Shown piece by piece: positions 52,440-64,000 of a DNA stretch of 64,000 nt. Source of the stretch: Kappaphycus alvarezii (Eukaryota > Rhodophyta > Florideophyceae > Gigartinales > Solieriaceae). Position numbers and translations under genes: made by a program. Within the stretch, counting starts at the first letter, position 1; the number at the start of each line of letters is the position of its first letter. The stretch is taken from assembly GCA_002205965.3 (NCBI GenBank), contig NADL03000616.1, positions 310,001 through 374,000 of the forward strand. Reading direction: 5' to 3'. The notes beneath the pieces were generated by a model that saw only the letters and a program-made list of their open reading frames with translations, ran no database searches and had not been told where the DNA came from.

Positions 52440-53505
52440 CTGGACTGCTTTATGCTGTGCAACAATGTCAACTGCATCAGCATCAACAGGATCTAACTTT
52501 ATCGTATATCGAAGCAGTCAGACCGTGAAGATGGTCGTTCGTGTGGGGTGTTGAGCGCACAAAAGGTAATCGATGGTTGAACTGTTGGTTGATGCTTCCG
52601 GTAAACAGGCCGGAACATCAGACCAGGGTTTATATAGAAAATGTACTCAACACCAGCAGAGATAAATTGGAACTAAACGGTACTGAATTCAAGATATTCT
52701 AGAAAAAGCGACCCCAGAGGTATCAAACTACAAGGTTCTGAAGGCTCATGTAGCATCCATCAGTATAACAGACAGCAACAAACATCATGGCAAAGTCCCA
52801 TTGGTCCAATTGGCAAGGATGCATAAAGTGGTTGCTGATTGGTGGGTGCGAAATGTTTCGAGAACCACGCGAGATAGCCATGATGGATCCATGTCATTGG
52901 CTAGGTACAAAGAGGTATGATATTATGCTTTTACACTGGTGCGTGAGTACAGTGCGCAAGTTGCAATGATGTCTTCTTACAGAGTAAATCCTTGGTACAG
53001 GTTACCGGAGGGATACTGTCCGGGTATTTGGTGATATATGGGCATAATCGCAACAGTTCGCTAGCTATTGTCTTTAAAACCAATATGCTTATACAAATGA
53101 GAATTAATTTTTCCTCATGTGAGAACATAATTTTGGGCAAATTTTTAAGTAATTATGCTTTTTCTGTCTTTTTTGCTAATCTATAGATTCAACAGTAGTG
53201 AAACTCAATCAAAACAAACTTTTCGGTAATTTTAGCGCTATCCTGGGCACGAACTACTTTATTCCACTTGATAAACTTTTATTTTAGTACCAATATGTCA
53301 AACTTTATATTTTAGTTGAATAATTTAGCCAAAATGTAGTAACGTCGAGACCACTGAGAATCTCTTTACTGTAACTCTATGTTTTAGAGTATTATTAGTA
53401 AATATTTACACCCCAAAAAAGTTTTAGGTGCTGTATATTTTTATATGATAAAGAGGTATGTCCTTATATAAATACAACGCTATGAGGGATAGAAACTACA
53501 TTTTG
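52440..53505. other. no recognised gene between two elements
   Basis: AT-rich with short frames only. The truncated polyprotein next door should have continued its RT here, but no RT motif is seen, so the break at about 53.5 kb is real. Confidence 0.45.
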
Positions 53506-53509
53506 AGCA

Positions 53510-53829
53510 ACTAACCTAGATTTTTCTTCTTGACGTAAGCAGCTTCCTTGAGTAAATCCACTCAACGAGTACCATATATCATCGTACCTTTTCGTACGCC
53601 ATAGCTATCGAAAATCTTGAAACCCTTGGCCTTCATTCTACTGTGTAGTTCTGCTTTACGGGAGTCCGCAAAGACATGCAAGCTATGCAACCCTACAAAA
53701 GCATAAGCATCGTCGCCTGTCATTGCTTCTGTCACTGGCGGGGAAATATTCAAGCAGTCATCTACTCTTTGGTGTTGCCAGTCCCTAATCGTTGAGAAAG
53801 ACCTGTCTGCTTCAGATGATAAATCTGGC
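53510..53829 (-). pseudogene. start of reverse transcriptase, truncated
   Basis: KAELHSRMKAKGFKIFDSYG, VRKGTMIYGTR(stop)VDLLKE then AAYVKKKNLG follows the linker between integrase and RT (E----L---G-F------VP-G-RI-G-R-V---K), where the K-G segment begins the RT finger domain. Nothing recognisable follows. Confidence 0.6.
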
Positions 53830-54785
53830 TTCACTGCATGCGAGTTGAATGGACGTCTTCCATGTGAGAGATGAACGCAAGCTTTTTCCCCATCTTTCGA
53901 AGTGTGTCGAAAAGGGCCTTCCCATGTCCTGCTTGGATCTCGATAAACACGAACCGGTTTTCCATATCTTAATCTATCTATATCTGCTTTTTCTTTTCCA
54001 GAAGGTCCCCGTCACTTAAGGGAGAATGAAATCTACCTCTTGTTCTGTTCAGTAGTCACAGCATCCATAGCATCATAGATACCCCGTGGTAGCTCGATCT
54101 GTCTAGGAGCCGGTACAGTTCGGGCAGAGCTAGGCATTTCCCCAAAATACAAAAGAGTAGGGCAAAATCATTCCGGTCCAACCGTGTTACTCACGCAGTG
54201 AACTGCCATTTGTATAATTTCCGATAGCTTGGCGTTGGGAATATCCTGAGATATCTTGTTAAATGCTACAAGAAGCGGTCCATGGTACCTCTCAACATGT
54301 GACATTGCGGCTGGATGCTCAGTTGGTTCCTGAACGACTTGTATACCGAAGGCGTCAGAAACCTTCCAGAAATCATTGTACCTGAATTGACTGCCTTTAT
54401 TAACACGCAAAATATCTGCAGGACTTAGGTAAACGTGCAGCCAGCATCTAATCAAGGAACCCCAAACCTCTTTTTCCGAAAAATTCCTCAAGAAAGTGGC
54501 TACAGCGAAATTTGTAGATTCATCTATAACGTGCAGAACTGGTTTCTTTCATAGATGCATAATTTCAACTGCCACGAAGCTATTGAATATGGTCTCCTCA
54601 GTACCAGTGGTCAAGCGGAATCGTTTTGGGCGCTTTTCATGTTCTGCGCATATCTTGCAACGATCTGTTAAATGTTGAATAAAATACTTCACTTCCGTCG
54701 AGGATTCATGAGTTCTCGCAGTTTTAAATACATTGTGCAACGATGATACAGAGGGCTGACCAAACGAACGATTTAATTTAGTCAA
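53830..54785 (-). pseudogene. integrase region of the truncated retrotransposon
   Basis: The frames 54549-54785 and 54168-54491 are in phase. They read RTHESSTEVKYFIQHLTDRC then KICAEHEKRPKRF (His and C-x2-C zinc site), FVAVEIMHL(stop)KKPVLHVIDESTNFA (first Asp replaced by Glu), ILRVNKGSQFRYNDFWKVSD (second Asp replaced by Asn) and SHVERYHGPLLVAFNKI (catalytic Glu intact). An SH3-like C-terminal end, VRVYRDPSRTWEGPFRHTSK, follows at about 53.94 kb, then NSHAVKPDL. Two of three catalytic acids are lost, so it is inactive. Confidence 0.75.
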
Positions 54786-54827
54786 CTACGGGTATGTAAA
54801 CAGGACCATATTAGGAGGCCATCTGTA

Positions 54828-55448
54828 CTAAAGAAAATCATTCTCGAGAATCAATGGTTGGGAATTTTCCATAAAATGAAAACATTCTTCTTGTGCACTC
54901 ATATCAATAACTGTCCGCTTTATATCTCTTAGAATGAGAAGTGTGTGAACTTTTTCCTCGAGGATGTGGAAAGTTACATCACATACAACATTTATGTTCG
55001 GAAATGGGAAGGTAAGGGTGGCTGTGCCAATGGAATGGTGATAGCTGCCAAAGCAAGATATACGACGCCTGTCTTTGACGATCTTTGCAGCTACGCAGTG
55101 CTCGCGACAGAAAGCCCGATACTGCGTCAAACTAATGAGACTCAGGCGGTTAGCACCGGTATCTACAATAATTCTGTTGAACTCGAAATCTCGCTCTATG
55201 GTTGCTAATGCTCGATCAATCTTATCCATGGCTTCCTGATTGTCTGCATAGAACCCACAGCTGTGAATAAATGCCCTGCTTGAAAGATCCGTCTCGAGTA
55301 TGATATTCAAATCAAATACTTCCTCCGCAATATATGAGGCATCAATTCCTTCGTCGGATTCATCATCTTCGTACACATATGCCTCATCTTCTTCTTCATT
55401 ATCCGCTTTGAAGTCCAAAACATCCTCTGCCAGTACATACGCACCCAT
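54828..55448 (-). pseudogene. retropepsin region of the truncated retrotransposon
   Basis: An open frame of 206 codons starts with an acidic linker (NEEEDEAYVYEDDESDEG) and then gives FNRIIVDTGANRLSLISLTQ, with the catalytic D-T-G-A at about 55160, GTATLTFPFPNINVVCDVTF, and LLILRDIKRT corresponding to the flap and LLGLD-I strands. The active-site motif is intact, so this segment could still have been functional when inserted. It would cut the polyprotein. Confidence 0.7.
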
Positions 55449-55489
55449 TTGCTTTGTGTTTCTGAATCGCTTTCTCTATTTCAGTTTTT

Positions 55490-56390
55490 GTATGTAATTT
55501 GTGCACCAGGTGATCCCCACCGCATAAACAGCAACTTTTAGCTTTCGCAAGTCTCCTAAGCCCGGAACGGAGACGTAAACTGGAGTTATTTCTTTCCCAA
55601 ATTTCCTTTTTGCTTCTCCTGTGTATCTCTGACCAATACTATAATTGGCCTAGGAGTTCTCGACAGAGAATGCAACATCCGAATTTCCATAATTCCCTTT
55701 AGAATTAGGCTCATTCGATAGTAGTGAGGAAATGCGTTGATTTGCGTTCTGGGCTCTTGAATGTACCCTTATCTTCAAAGCATGTCTCACTCCCTCAATT
55801 TCAGCGGATGTCATCAATTGATCTCTCAGAAAAATATCGTGCTTGTACTTAGGGTCTAACTGTCTCTGTATCGTATTCAGTCTCGCAGACATATCTCTAG
55901 AAACAGCCAGCTTGGATTTCTCGGGATTTTTCCGGAACCACGATGTCAGACATGTGTCATGCCATTCATGGAGGAGTCGAGACCGCTGTTCTTCAGACGT
56001 GAACCAAAAAATCAATATGTCAATTCCCTACTCATAGTTCTGTGCCTTCTTTTTTACGTTTGATGCATAATAAGAGAGCGCATATCCTTCCAATATTATT
56101 GGTATTCCTCTTAACATGTCGTCCTGTAACTTCTCGCACATACCAGCAGCCAACTCAAAAATTTCAATCACGCTGATCATGTCTTGATCCCAGGATCCGT
56201 TATACTTCTCATGTGTCCCAAAAGCCTTAATAAAACTTTGAAGCGATACTAATTTGTTCGTTCTCCTATTAATATTCGTATGTCGATTATTTTCGTCTTC
56301 CTTGTCGCGTTTTCTTAAATGATCAATATTAAAATTTGCTCCATCTTTCTTCGCTACAGTTCCTGGAGAGTCCTCCTTTCGAACAAACAT
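55490..56390 (-). pseudogene. gag region of the truncated retrotransposon
   Basis: Two frames (56028-56390 and 55650-56015) are in phase, separated by one TAG. They read FIKAFGTHEKYNGSWDQDMI, ELAAGMCEKLQDDMLRGIPI, SYYASNVKKKAQ, then FTSEEQRSRLLHEWHDTCLT and KHDIFLRDQLMTSAEIEGVR. This is the gag layout W-D-D------F----------Q----A----L-G-A---Y, T-EE---R-L--W. Downstream CCLCGGDHLVHKL looks like a CCHC zinc knuckle that has lost its last Cys. Gag would package the element RNA. Confidence 0.65.
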
Positions 56391-56399
56391 TGCTGGCCG

Positions 56400-59300
56400 T
56401 TTTTTCGTTCACTGCGCTACTAAATCCGAATGGGCATGTCTATTCTTTCCATCAATGTAATAGAGCTCGTTTGATCTTAAAATCCGCGTTGGCAAATAAC
56501 ATGAACCCCAGCGGTTCTCAATACTGAACGAGAGGAATTGGCATGCTCACTAGTTACATTTTCAATTACCATTATAAAAAGTCAAATTTGATATCAAACC
56601 AGGTCACATCAGCGGTATTTGGCATATACCATTGCATCTTGCACTACCTTTCCACATACTTGCAAGGTTCCAACTTGTAACTATTTCAATCTCCTTCCGT
56701 CCCATCCACAGCGGGAGCAACTGGATCAAACGTAGAGTGCTCCTGCCCATGAGTCATTCGGCACTCAAAATAACTTCCATTTTGGTTTTTGAACTCATTC
56801 CTTCTTATTTTTCAGCTATAACTTCACTAAGAATTATGAAACTGTTGAAAAGAATAAAGGAACGAATAATAATTATGTAAACAAAGATATTATATTATTA
56901 TATTGGATCTTACCTCGTTACTTCAGAAGCTGAGTATGGGTATTCGCCAGCAGATCCAGATCCCGCGTCTCTCGTTATATCAGGGCACTGGTACCCGAGT
57001 AATCGCCAAACGTGGGCAAATTACCCTGTTACTTCAAACGAAAGCGTCGGATTAATCAGCAGAAAATTGTGTGCATAACCATTTGAACGACGAGCCCATC
57101 GTTTGGCCAAGCGGTTGTTGGCTCTAAGTTGTGTCGTTCAGTTTATTGTTCTTCTTTTTGTTACTTTTTTCCTCTTTCAATGTGCAGGGCTGGTCTGCCC
57201 GATTTATATCCTGTTTGTCGACTCATTTTACGAGGTCCAGATTGGGCACTTGAGATGCTACTCTGGTCCGCTCCGACTAAATCAATACAAAATGAGTAAA
57301 GTTTCTTTACCAGTCAAATCGACGTGGTTCAGTCCACGCAATTGCGTGCGAGAACCCCGTCGATCTCAGATTTTTCTCTTAAATGTAGCTCACCACTGGC
57401 CTTCGAGCCCGAAACCAATTCACTGAGGGGCCAGTGTAGGGTGACCCCTGCAGTACGGGTCCTACAGCGCATGGTACGCGTGCGCAGCCCACGACAAGTA
57501 GTGTACCTATTTATAGTAGCTTATGATATATTATATCTGTGTCCATATCGGATCCCTGCAACCGGCTCACATGCGCCAGAGGCGGGCAAGGGGGAACTCT
57601 GCACATGTAAGATCCAATATCACACCCTAACGCCCCTTGAGTGTAAGGTCACCTTGGACCTACGAGATCTCCCGACCCCTTATATTTGCGACCCTACCGA
57701 TCTAGTCTTCCCTTCTATAAGCGGCCATCGCGGAGCGCGGAAGTCCTTGGTACCCCTTTATCCCTTTCCCGTTCGTCGCTTCCGTTAGCGACTATAGTTG
57801 GTTGCATCGTGGCAATTTGCGACTGCCGCCGATCACGGTGCGTGCCGGGAGTTCTTGCGCAGGATTAACCGCTGGGTATTAGTGGAGCGAGTGACGTACC
57901 GCAGTTCGCATCGTGTCGGCGATCCCTGCTGGGGTTCGTGTGGTGCGGTATGGTTTCACCGCTGTTACAAATTATCGACGGGACCACAGCAAGTCCCCAA
58001 GGGGCCGGCGTAAAGCGTGATCCGCGCCGACAAGACCATTCGGCGGCCCTGACCGCAATCTATTCTACCTAGGTAGGTCTTTGATTGACAGGTGGGAGTC
58101 ACGCCGCACCCCGAGTGGCATCCATCATCGACTTGGTCGTACAAGTCTCTTCCACCTCCACGGCTCAAGCTGCTATCAGAGGAGGGAGTCGGACACTATC
58201 AGAGTTTGCAGATCAGGTTGGCCGCTGTTAGTTGTTGGTTTTGTTAGTGGTTAGCCGTTACACCACGTAGAGAGCAGTTGGAACCACGGTTTGTGTGATC
58301 ATAGGCTGAATCGACAACACTCTTGTCTTCATAACAAAGTTGACGTTGATAGCTATTCCCGCCACCCACAGCGTACAATCCGTGACTTTATTTGAGAAAA
58401 ACTGACAAAGTAATGACGTGTCAACACAGGTGAACAGCATTAAGGCATTACGGGAAGGATTCTGTAGAAACTACTTTGAATGCTCCGTCAGTCCCTAGAA
58501 CCTGAGGTACTATTGTGTAAAAGTCGTCTAATCTTAAGGACTGAAGTGCTGTTCGGAACTTGCTCAATCGGTACCCTGATCGAGTATGATTTGAACAGAA
58601 TACCAGAGATTGATAGCAGTAGCTCTTCCTCTGAAAAACTTAGGGGTCTCAACTTTGACGTCCGTGTTTTTTGCTCCGCTATCTCTGCTAAATATAAGTT
58701 TTTGAAGAATTTATTTCGTTTTCCTGTTCAATATCCCATCAAAAGTGGCACATCCGCATTCAAATCACATGAAAGGAAGCGTGATTTTCTGCTCTACTCA
58801 AATTCCAAGAAAAATTTTACGCCCGAAGGGAATCTGCAGTCAACTTTGGAGATGCCGAGAAAGTAACGTGAGAGGAAGAAGTGCTACGTCAGATATGTGG
58901 ATGGATTCTAAAGTGTATTTTGTCATTCATAGGCGTAGAAGATATTGATTTCTTGAAGTTAATTTGTTTCTTTGGTTCAGATCTGAAAAAAATCATGCTT
59001 CAGTACAAATCGTCAAATCAGGTACATGAACAGGGAACGCTAAATACAGGTTAAATTTTTATCTAATCGGTGAGATGAGTCTAAATACAGGTGTGCTGTC
59101 TTCAAAGGTATACAAGGGCTGCATGTTCATTATCATGCAATTAAAATGTTACCACTGGAAACTACAGTCTATACTTTTAGACTCTCTGAGGTTCGCTGCA
59201 CCTCAAAACAGGAAGAAACCATTTTCTCTTTTGTATGATGCGATATCTTCTTGGTAAATCCTCCCAAAAGTACGAGCAATCAAGAAAGGTTGCACAAGCG

Positions 59301-59400
59301 ATATCTACAATGGAATATTTAATCCCTCCGGGAGGCTTAGTTCAGTAGGTCATCTTTCGTTAAATATGGACGATTTACTTGTTCTAGATATAGTGTAATG
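56400..59400. other. no recognised gene; GC-rich block at 57.4-58.2 kb
   Basis: Open frames at 57324-57788 (154 codons) and 58480-58866 (128 codons, plus) have no domain I know. 57420-58200 is noticeably richer in GC than its surroundings and contains CTATTTATAGTAGC and CTTATATTTGCG TATA-like stretches, so it may be an LTR of an unidentified element. I could not match it elsewhere in the window. Confidence 0.4.
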
Positions 59401-59404
59401 CGGG

Positions 59405-60440
59405 GTGGTCAGGTATCCCCCTCTAGCTACCGAATCCCGTCAGAAGATGAGTAAACCAACACACTCACAACCCAAAGACTCTCAGTTTCTTTAAGACTCT
59501 CAAGTCTTAGCTGTACTTCTTTCTCTTCAAGCGCCCTGTGATGCAGTAGCATAGTCCGGCGATGGCGAACAGAGGTTTAAGGGGTTAAAGCGGGGGTGAT
59601 TCCTTGGACGGCTGGACGGTATAATTGTACTTCTAGTTTTTGAGCCAGACCGAGATCCGCGGAATGATAGAATACTGAGAAGAATCGATTCTAAAGGACC
59701 GAAGACAATAGGGGTTCAGGAATTGAAAGCACGAGATACAGTATTAGGTCAGCCGTACTGAGTATCTCCTCTGGAGATAAACGTGTTTTCACAATGGTAA
59801 CTTTGAAGTTCGTATTTGTATATGGACGCCGGCTTCCCGGGCTCCAAGTATGAGTAATTATCACAGACGAACAATGAAAGTAGTAGTGCAATATGGGATA
59901 GAGAGGGGAAAATAGAAGAGGGACTTAGGGGGTAATTGTCGCTATCGCCAAACTTTTTATTGGCAAGATTGATGCAAAGGCGGAACTTAGAATTCAAGTT
60001 CAGATCCAACACTGTGGTGGGTTTTTATTCTGGGGCCCAAATGGCCAGCTTGGTATAAATACTAGTTACCTAGGGTAGGGCCATCTACATCGTCGGGGTA
60101 AGTAAAGTTAATGGCAGCCAAGTAATAGATATCAAATTTAGAGATAACTGGAGTTGACACTTGGCCAAATAAGCGCAATTCACCTGCAATGATATCGGTT
60201 TAAGCTGAGGCCCGAATGGTTTGGTCTGCACAGCCCCAGGCTCTTTCTGTTGAGTATACAGTACAAAGACCAATGGTGGTCGACAATCGAAAAATCACCC
60301 TTACTGCACAGTACAGTATCTGCTGGTAGCAGTGTGCCAGCATGAACAAAAATTGGATTATTAAAGGATCATATAAATCAGCTCTGCCGGTGGCAGTACT
60401 GTACAGTGCGAGTGCCAATTTCCCTACACTACTCATCGCT
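59405..60440 (+). mobile_element. RE1 solo-LTR-like repeat, copy C
   Basis: Aligns with copies A and B throughout: TGTGATGCAGTAGCA (59538; shared with B), GCGGGGGTGATTCCTTGGAC, GATCCGCGGAATGATAG, GAAGACAATAGGGGTTC, TTGTATATGGACGCCGGCTT, GGTGGGTTTTTATTCTGGGG, GTGGTCGACAATCGA and GGTAGCAGTG. The frame at 60342-60707 begins in its end and has no recognised domain. Confidence 0.7.
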
Positions 60441-60449
60441 GATGTGGTT

Positions 60450-63400
60450 AACATAGCAATAAAAGAATGTATGGTACTGATTAGAGCTGAGACTTCGGCT
60501 ATCCGCTTACTCATTAACTCAATGAGGGCGTCTTTAAAACTTCCCGATCTCTTCGATTCCGTTCGAGTTGATCTTGGTAAGCTTGTGGCGCTGCCATGGA
60601 TATATGTAGAGATGAAATGTAATTCGATATTTATTAGGATTAAGAATGCTATCGAAGCTCGGAGGGTTTTCAATGCTGTTTGTCATGAACTCCATGACCT
60701 GGGATAATTTATGATCGGAGAGGTAGAATAAGAAAAGGTAGCAGAAATCTCCGATTTTCAAAAAACAGCTGCGCCTGTACCGGAATACCTCCACCCATCC
60801 CAATCCCCTTATAAGGTGAGCATTCCTACTAATACAGTACTACAGTAGTACCTCACACTATTGTAAACTACTAGTAAAGAACCAGGGGCCCTTCCATCGG
60901 TACCACTACAGTCCACCAGTAGGTGCTATATAAATTAAAATATCCAAGGAGTTATCTATCGGTCCACCTACAGACCTTAAGCAGGCCATGGAGGCCCATT
61001 AAACTCTCTTACTCGTTGAATAGTTGAAATCCTTCTACAAAGTTCCACTCATTACAGTCCCACAGTATCACTTCGACCTACTACTGTACTAAAGGTCCCC
61101 TCCTCAGATGGCAGCACTTCCTCCTGAAACTTCGCTTGTTCCCGCAAAGTACCCACAGATCTCGAACACTCTGTTGTATTACAAGCTAACCTCATCTTTG
61201 TCCTCTTTTTCGTTTCCCTCCAAAACTTCTCCCGACGGTACTCTAGGTCATCCAAGCCACCCGTAAAGACACATTCCCTTTGGCTGTACTTAAAAGAATA
61301 TTGTCGATTCTCTTTATCGGCGTCTTCGTCCTCTCTAAACCCATCATTTCGGTTCTCAACGCGCTTTCCCCCTTCAACCATTACGCCACACCGCGCGCTG
61401 GCTCAACCACTCTGCCTCCGGTGACAGATTCCTAGCGTCTCTTCCAACATCAATCCCGCTCTTCAAGGTATAGCCGGCTTAAATTCCATCTATCCTGCCA
61501 ACAACTTTGGTGATTTCTTCTTTTCCTCCCGCGTCGCCCGTTCCTGTTCCCCGTTCCAGCACTAATCAAGGCGCTTGGATCATTGCCGACCCGTAAGGGG
61601 ACCCTTATCTTGACCACCCGCTTCATCTGTGCCTGCTTCCTTATCTCGCTGGAGTAACAATATCACACTAGAGGAGCATCCAGCCCTTCGTCATCCTCTT
61701 TTCGACGTGGAGCGTTTCGATTTCGCCACTGTTGCAAGGTCGCGACCCCTGGAAGTGACCCAAGAATAATGCTCCCCCCGCAGAACTCCGTTGGAGAAGT
61801 GGCCTCAGAATTGGATTTTCTTCGCATTACAGCCGCTGAAGAGTACGTTCATGATCTCGATCATATCCAGCGGTACTGCACTTTCGACTACAAGCCCCAC
61901 TAGGCGCGTACCTCCCTCTCCTACTTCTCTACACCATTCAATTAAGCATGGTGGTCATGTGAAAGGTGTTCGAGTGACATGGAAAGCGAGACCTGGGAGC
62001 GTCATCAGCGGAATCGTCTTGCGGGGTTTCAAGAAGTTTACTTCTGGACTGGATGATTACGTAACCCCTGAGGGGAGACTTGTATCCTACCGCACTGTAT
62101 TGGTAGCGTGACATCGATGGTTCTCTTTGGATGCCTACGCCCACTCCTTCGGAGTTTCCCGATTTCGGGAGTCTTATTCACCATCGTGGTGCACCGTACG
62201 TTCTGCGCAGACCATGAGAATATCTTAATTCTTGATAACCGCCGGTATAGCGTTCTTCTTTTACGCCAAACACGGTGTCTGGATCAAATTTCAGAACCCT
62301 TAGGCGGGGTATCACTCGATCTCCGAACTTCCTGCTGGACTGCTCTTCCGTTTTTAGACCAAATTGATGGAGGCAGTCACAGAGATGGGGATAGACTCCA
62401 TGGTGCGACATACCCATATCTCCATCACGGTTTCAAACGCCTCTTTGCAGTGTGACCGTACCCCTCAAAGGAGAACGATACTTGGGTCGCCTTCAAGTTC
62501 GAAATCGAAATGGTATAGACTCGTGATAACCAATACTTTTAACTCTTTCAGCACCCTACCACTTCCTTGCCGTACTGATCCCATTCGCTCTATTCTTCAG
62601 CACCCCATCCGGAAGGCGAAGATGAAACTCAGTTCCTCTCCTCCGTCTGGTCTCCTTGGATGGACTCTTTTCGGTCTGCACCTGGTTGCAGTACAGCCTC
62701 TCGTCCTCCGGGGACTCATCGCCACTTTCAGCCCAGAGTGCTAGATCATTGGAACCGAACACTTCCCTGGGCACTCCTGCTACTTTGAAAACATTGGATT
62801 ATTCTGTAGATCGCACCTCCTTCTTACTTTCCCAGCCCCAAGAGGTGTGCCGTGCTTTTTTGCAGCTTATGCGACCCGGACGCAAGAAGTGTCCCAATTT
62901 GTTAATCATCTTCATGAGGAGTCCCATTGTTACCCCTCCTTGTTGATGGACCGCTATGAAATCAAGTTTGCCGACTTCGGAAACACTCGCCACTCGGGAG
63001 TAGGTCGCCATTAGATCCACTGTCCTCACCTCCGAGATCAAATCGCTCACGGCGACACTCGTAGACACTCACACTGTGGCACCTTTGTGTTCAACACAGT
63101 AGTTTCTGTCCTCCGATAGGTGTTACTTCATTATTGTAAATTAATTTTTCTGCGTCGTACTTTGATTTTACGCGGCTCCTTTCCGGCGAACGAATTAGCT
63201 TCTCAGCGTAACCCTCTTCAGCTTGTGTCGCACCGTGAGAACAGGGCTAACCTATCATTAATACCGCCCAAGCACGGCTTTTGGCTCACCCTTTCAACAC
63301 TGAATGATGAAATTTTCGGAGATATCCGACTCGTAGAGCCATTCATCATCCTTAGGGGCGTAATTGAACCACCTAAAACGTTACTTGTATCCCTGGTCGT

Positions 63401-63575
63401 GTCTTCGGTTCCCCATGAGCTTCTCTACACCATACACGTCGTTCAAATGGGGACTCGCCTCAGGGGTGGCAACTGTATTTTCCGATGGTGCCGTATTTTA
63501 ATTCTCCCTTGTTTACTTGCTTTCTATTTCTCGTACTGTAGGCGATAAAGATACTCTGTCTTGACTCACCGTGAC
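60450..63575. other. no recognised gene
   Basis: Short frames in many phases on both strands. Reads such as SELDFLRITAAEEYVHDLDH (about 61.8 kb, plus) look protein-like but match nothing I can name. Probably further decayed mobile DNA downstream of the gypsy integrase. Confidence 0.4.
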
Positions 63576-63577
63576 GG

Positions 63578-64000
63578 CTATTCCATTGTCGTTGAAGTTA
63601 ATGGTGTGCGGGTTACTTTCAATCCCGTAATAGAGCCCGTCGTCGTCACCATTAAATTCGCGGACTTATTTCCCTCTTTCTCTTGAAAATATGGACCCTC
63701 TGGGCAGTACTTCCTGAAAAGAAGACTATCAACGTACACTAGACTGCCCAATTTCACGTTTAATGATTCCAAACTTTTCTAAATCAAAATATGCCCTTCA
63801 TACACGCTTTTTGTCATCTATATTCGTCTTTGCCTCCCAGAGGGACTCAGCAACCTATAGGAGAGCGTATCTTTTTGAACTCCGCTGGTCGAGGTTCTTT
63901 GTTCTTCAAATAGGGCAATTCTTCCGATGGGATGTTCCTCACGTGAATAGACGAGGGTTGATGCGTTAAAACCAAGTCAAAGGGAGTCTTTCCCGTCTTC
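63578..64000 (-). pseudogene. Ty3/gypsy integrase, C-terminal end (runs off the window)
   Basis: On the minus strand from the window edge: TGKTPFDLVLTHQPSSIHVR then NIPSEELPYL (the T---PF-LV--R-P segment), in a second frame ESLWEAKTNIDDKKRV then AYFDLE (the A---L---Q-R-K--YD helix), and in a third NVKLGSLVYVDSLLFRKYCP, EGPYFQEKE and GSITGLKVTRTPLT (the V--GD-V-V------K----GP(Y/F)-V chromatin-binding end). The order is correct for gypsy integrases, but three frames and stops mean it is dead. The rest of pol should lie beyond position 64000. Confidence 0.65.

Larger units (their letters stand above)
53510..56395 (-). mobile_element. copia-like LTR retrotransposon, truncated in RT
   Basis: The order along the minus strand is gag, zinc-knuckle-like Cys cluster, protease, integrase, start of RT. 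The RT and RNase H domains and both LTRs are missing or unrecognised. It is less decayed than the 27.7-33.0 kb element: long frames persist, broken mainly by single stops. It belongs to a different lineage, with an ERYHGPL integrase type. Confidence 0.8.

Overview
The window looks like nuclear DNA of a eukaryote. One gene has a consensus GTAAGT spliceosomal intron, other genes belong to eukaryote-only families (ER membrane BAP31 family, AT-hook nuclear proteins, U1-type zinc fingers), and there is no operon structure. Most of the sequence is a graveyard of transposable elements: LINE-like, copia-like and gypsy retrotransposons, Tc1/mariner, PIF/Harbinger and MITEs. The mix of short, intron-poor genes with these elements reminds me of a multicellular (florideophyte) red alga, but that is an inference I cannot check here.

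Layout. 0-18 kb: decayed, repeated units dominated by C-terminal pieces of a LINE-like reverse transcriptase (RT) and a small acidic protein of unknown function. Three units share one arrangement: acidic protein on +, then a hairpin-bearing non-coding stretch, then an RT tail on -. One apparently intact gene lies here, a secreted M12B-type zinc metalloprotease (9.4-12.0 kb). 18-35 kb: AT-rich and almost gene-free. It holds a degenerate but complete copia-like element with both LTRs (27.7-33.0 kb), one copy of a ~1 kb solo-LTR-like repeat (RE1) and an internally deleted Tc1 element. 36-40 kb: a decayed zinc-finger gene, a decayed two-gene PIF/Harbinger element and a MITE whose ends carry 18-bp palindromes.

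40.5-49.9 kb is a GC-rich gene island. On - it has a BAP31-like ER protein, a basic Pro-rich nuclear-type protein, a short-chain dehydrogenase-like protein without its catalytic Tyr/Lys, a possible membrane protein and a small Arg-rich N-terminal-presequence protein. On + it has an AT-hook/coiled-coil protein and a two-finger U1-type zinc-finger protein. Several of these genes change reading frame once or more near C/G runs, so assembly indels, very short introns and true decay all need weighing.

50-64 kb returns to mobile DNA: a Tc1/mariner element with matching terminal inverted repeats, split by an RE1 insertion; a truncated copia-like polyprotein (gag-protease-integrase-start of RT); another RE1 copy; and a gypsy integrase end that runs off the window. 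Host genes that work together as a pathway are not evident; the island genes look like independent housekeeping or regulatory genes.
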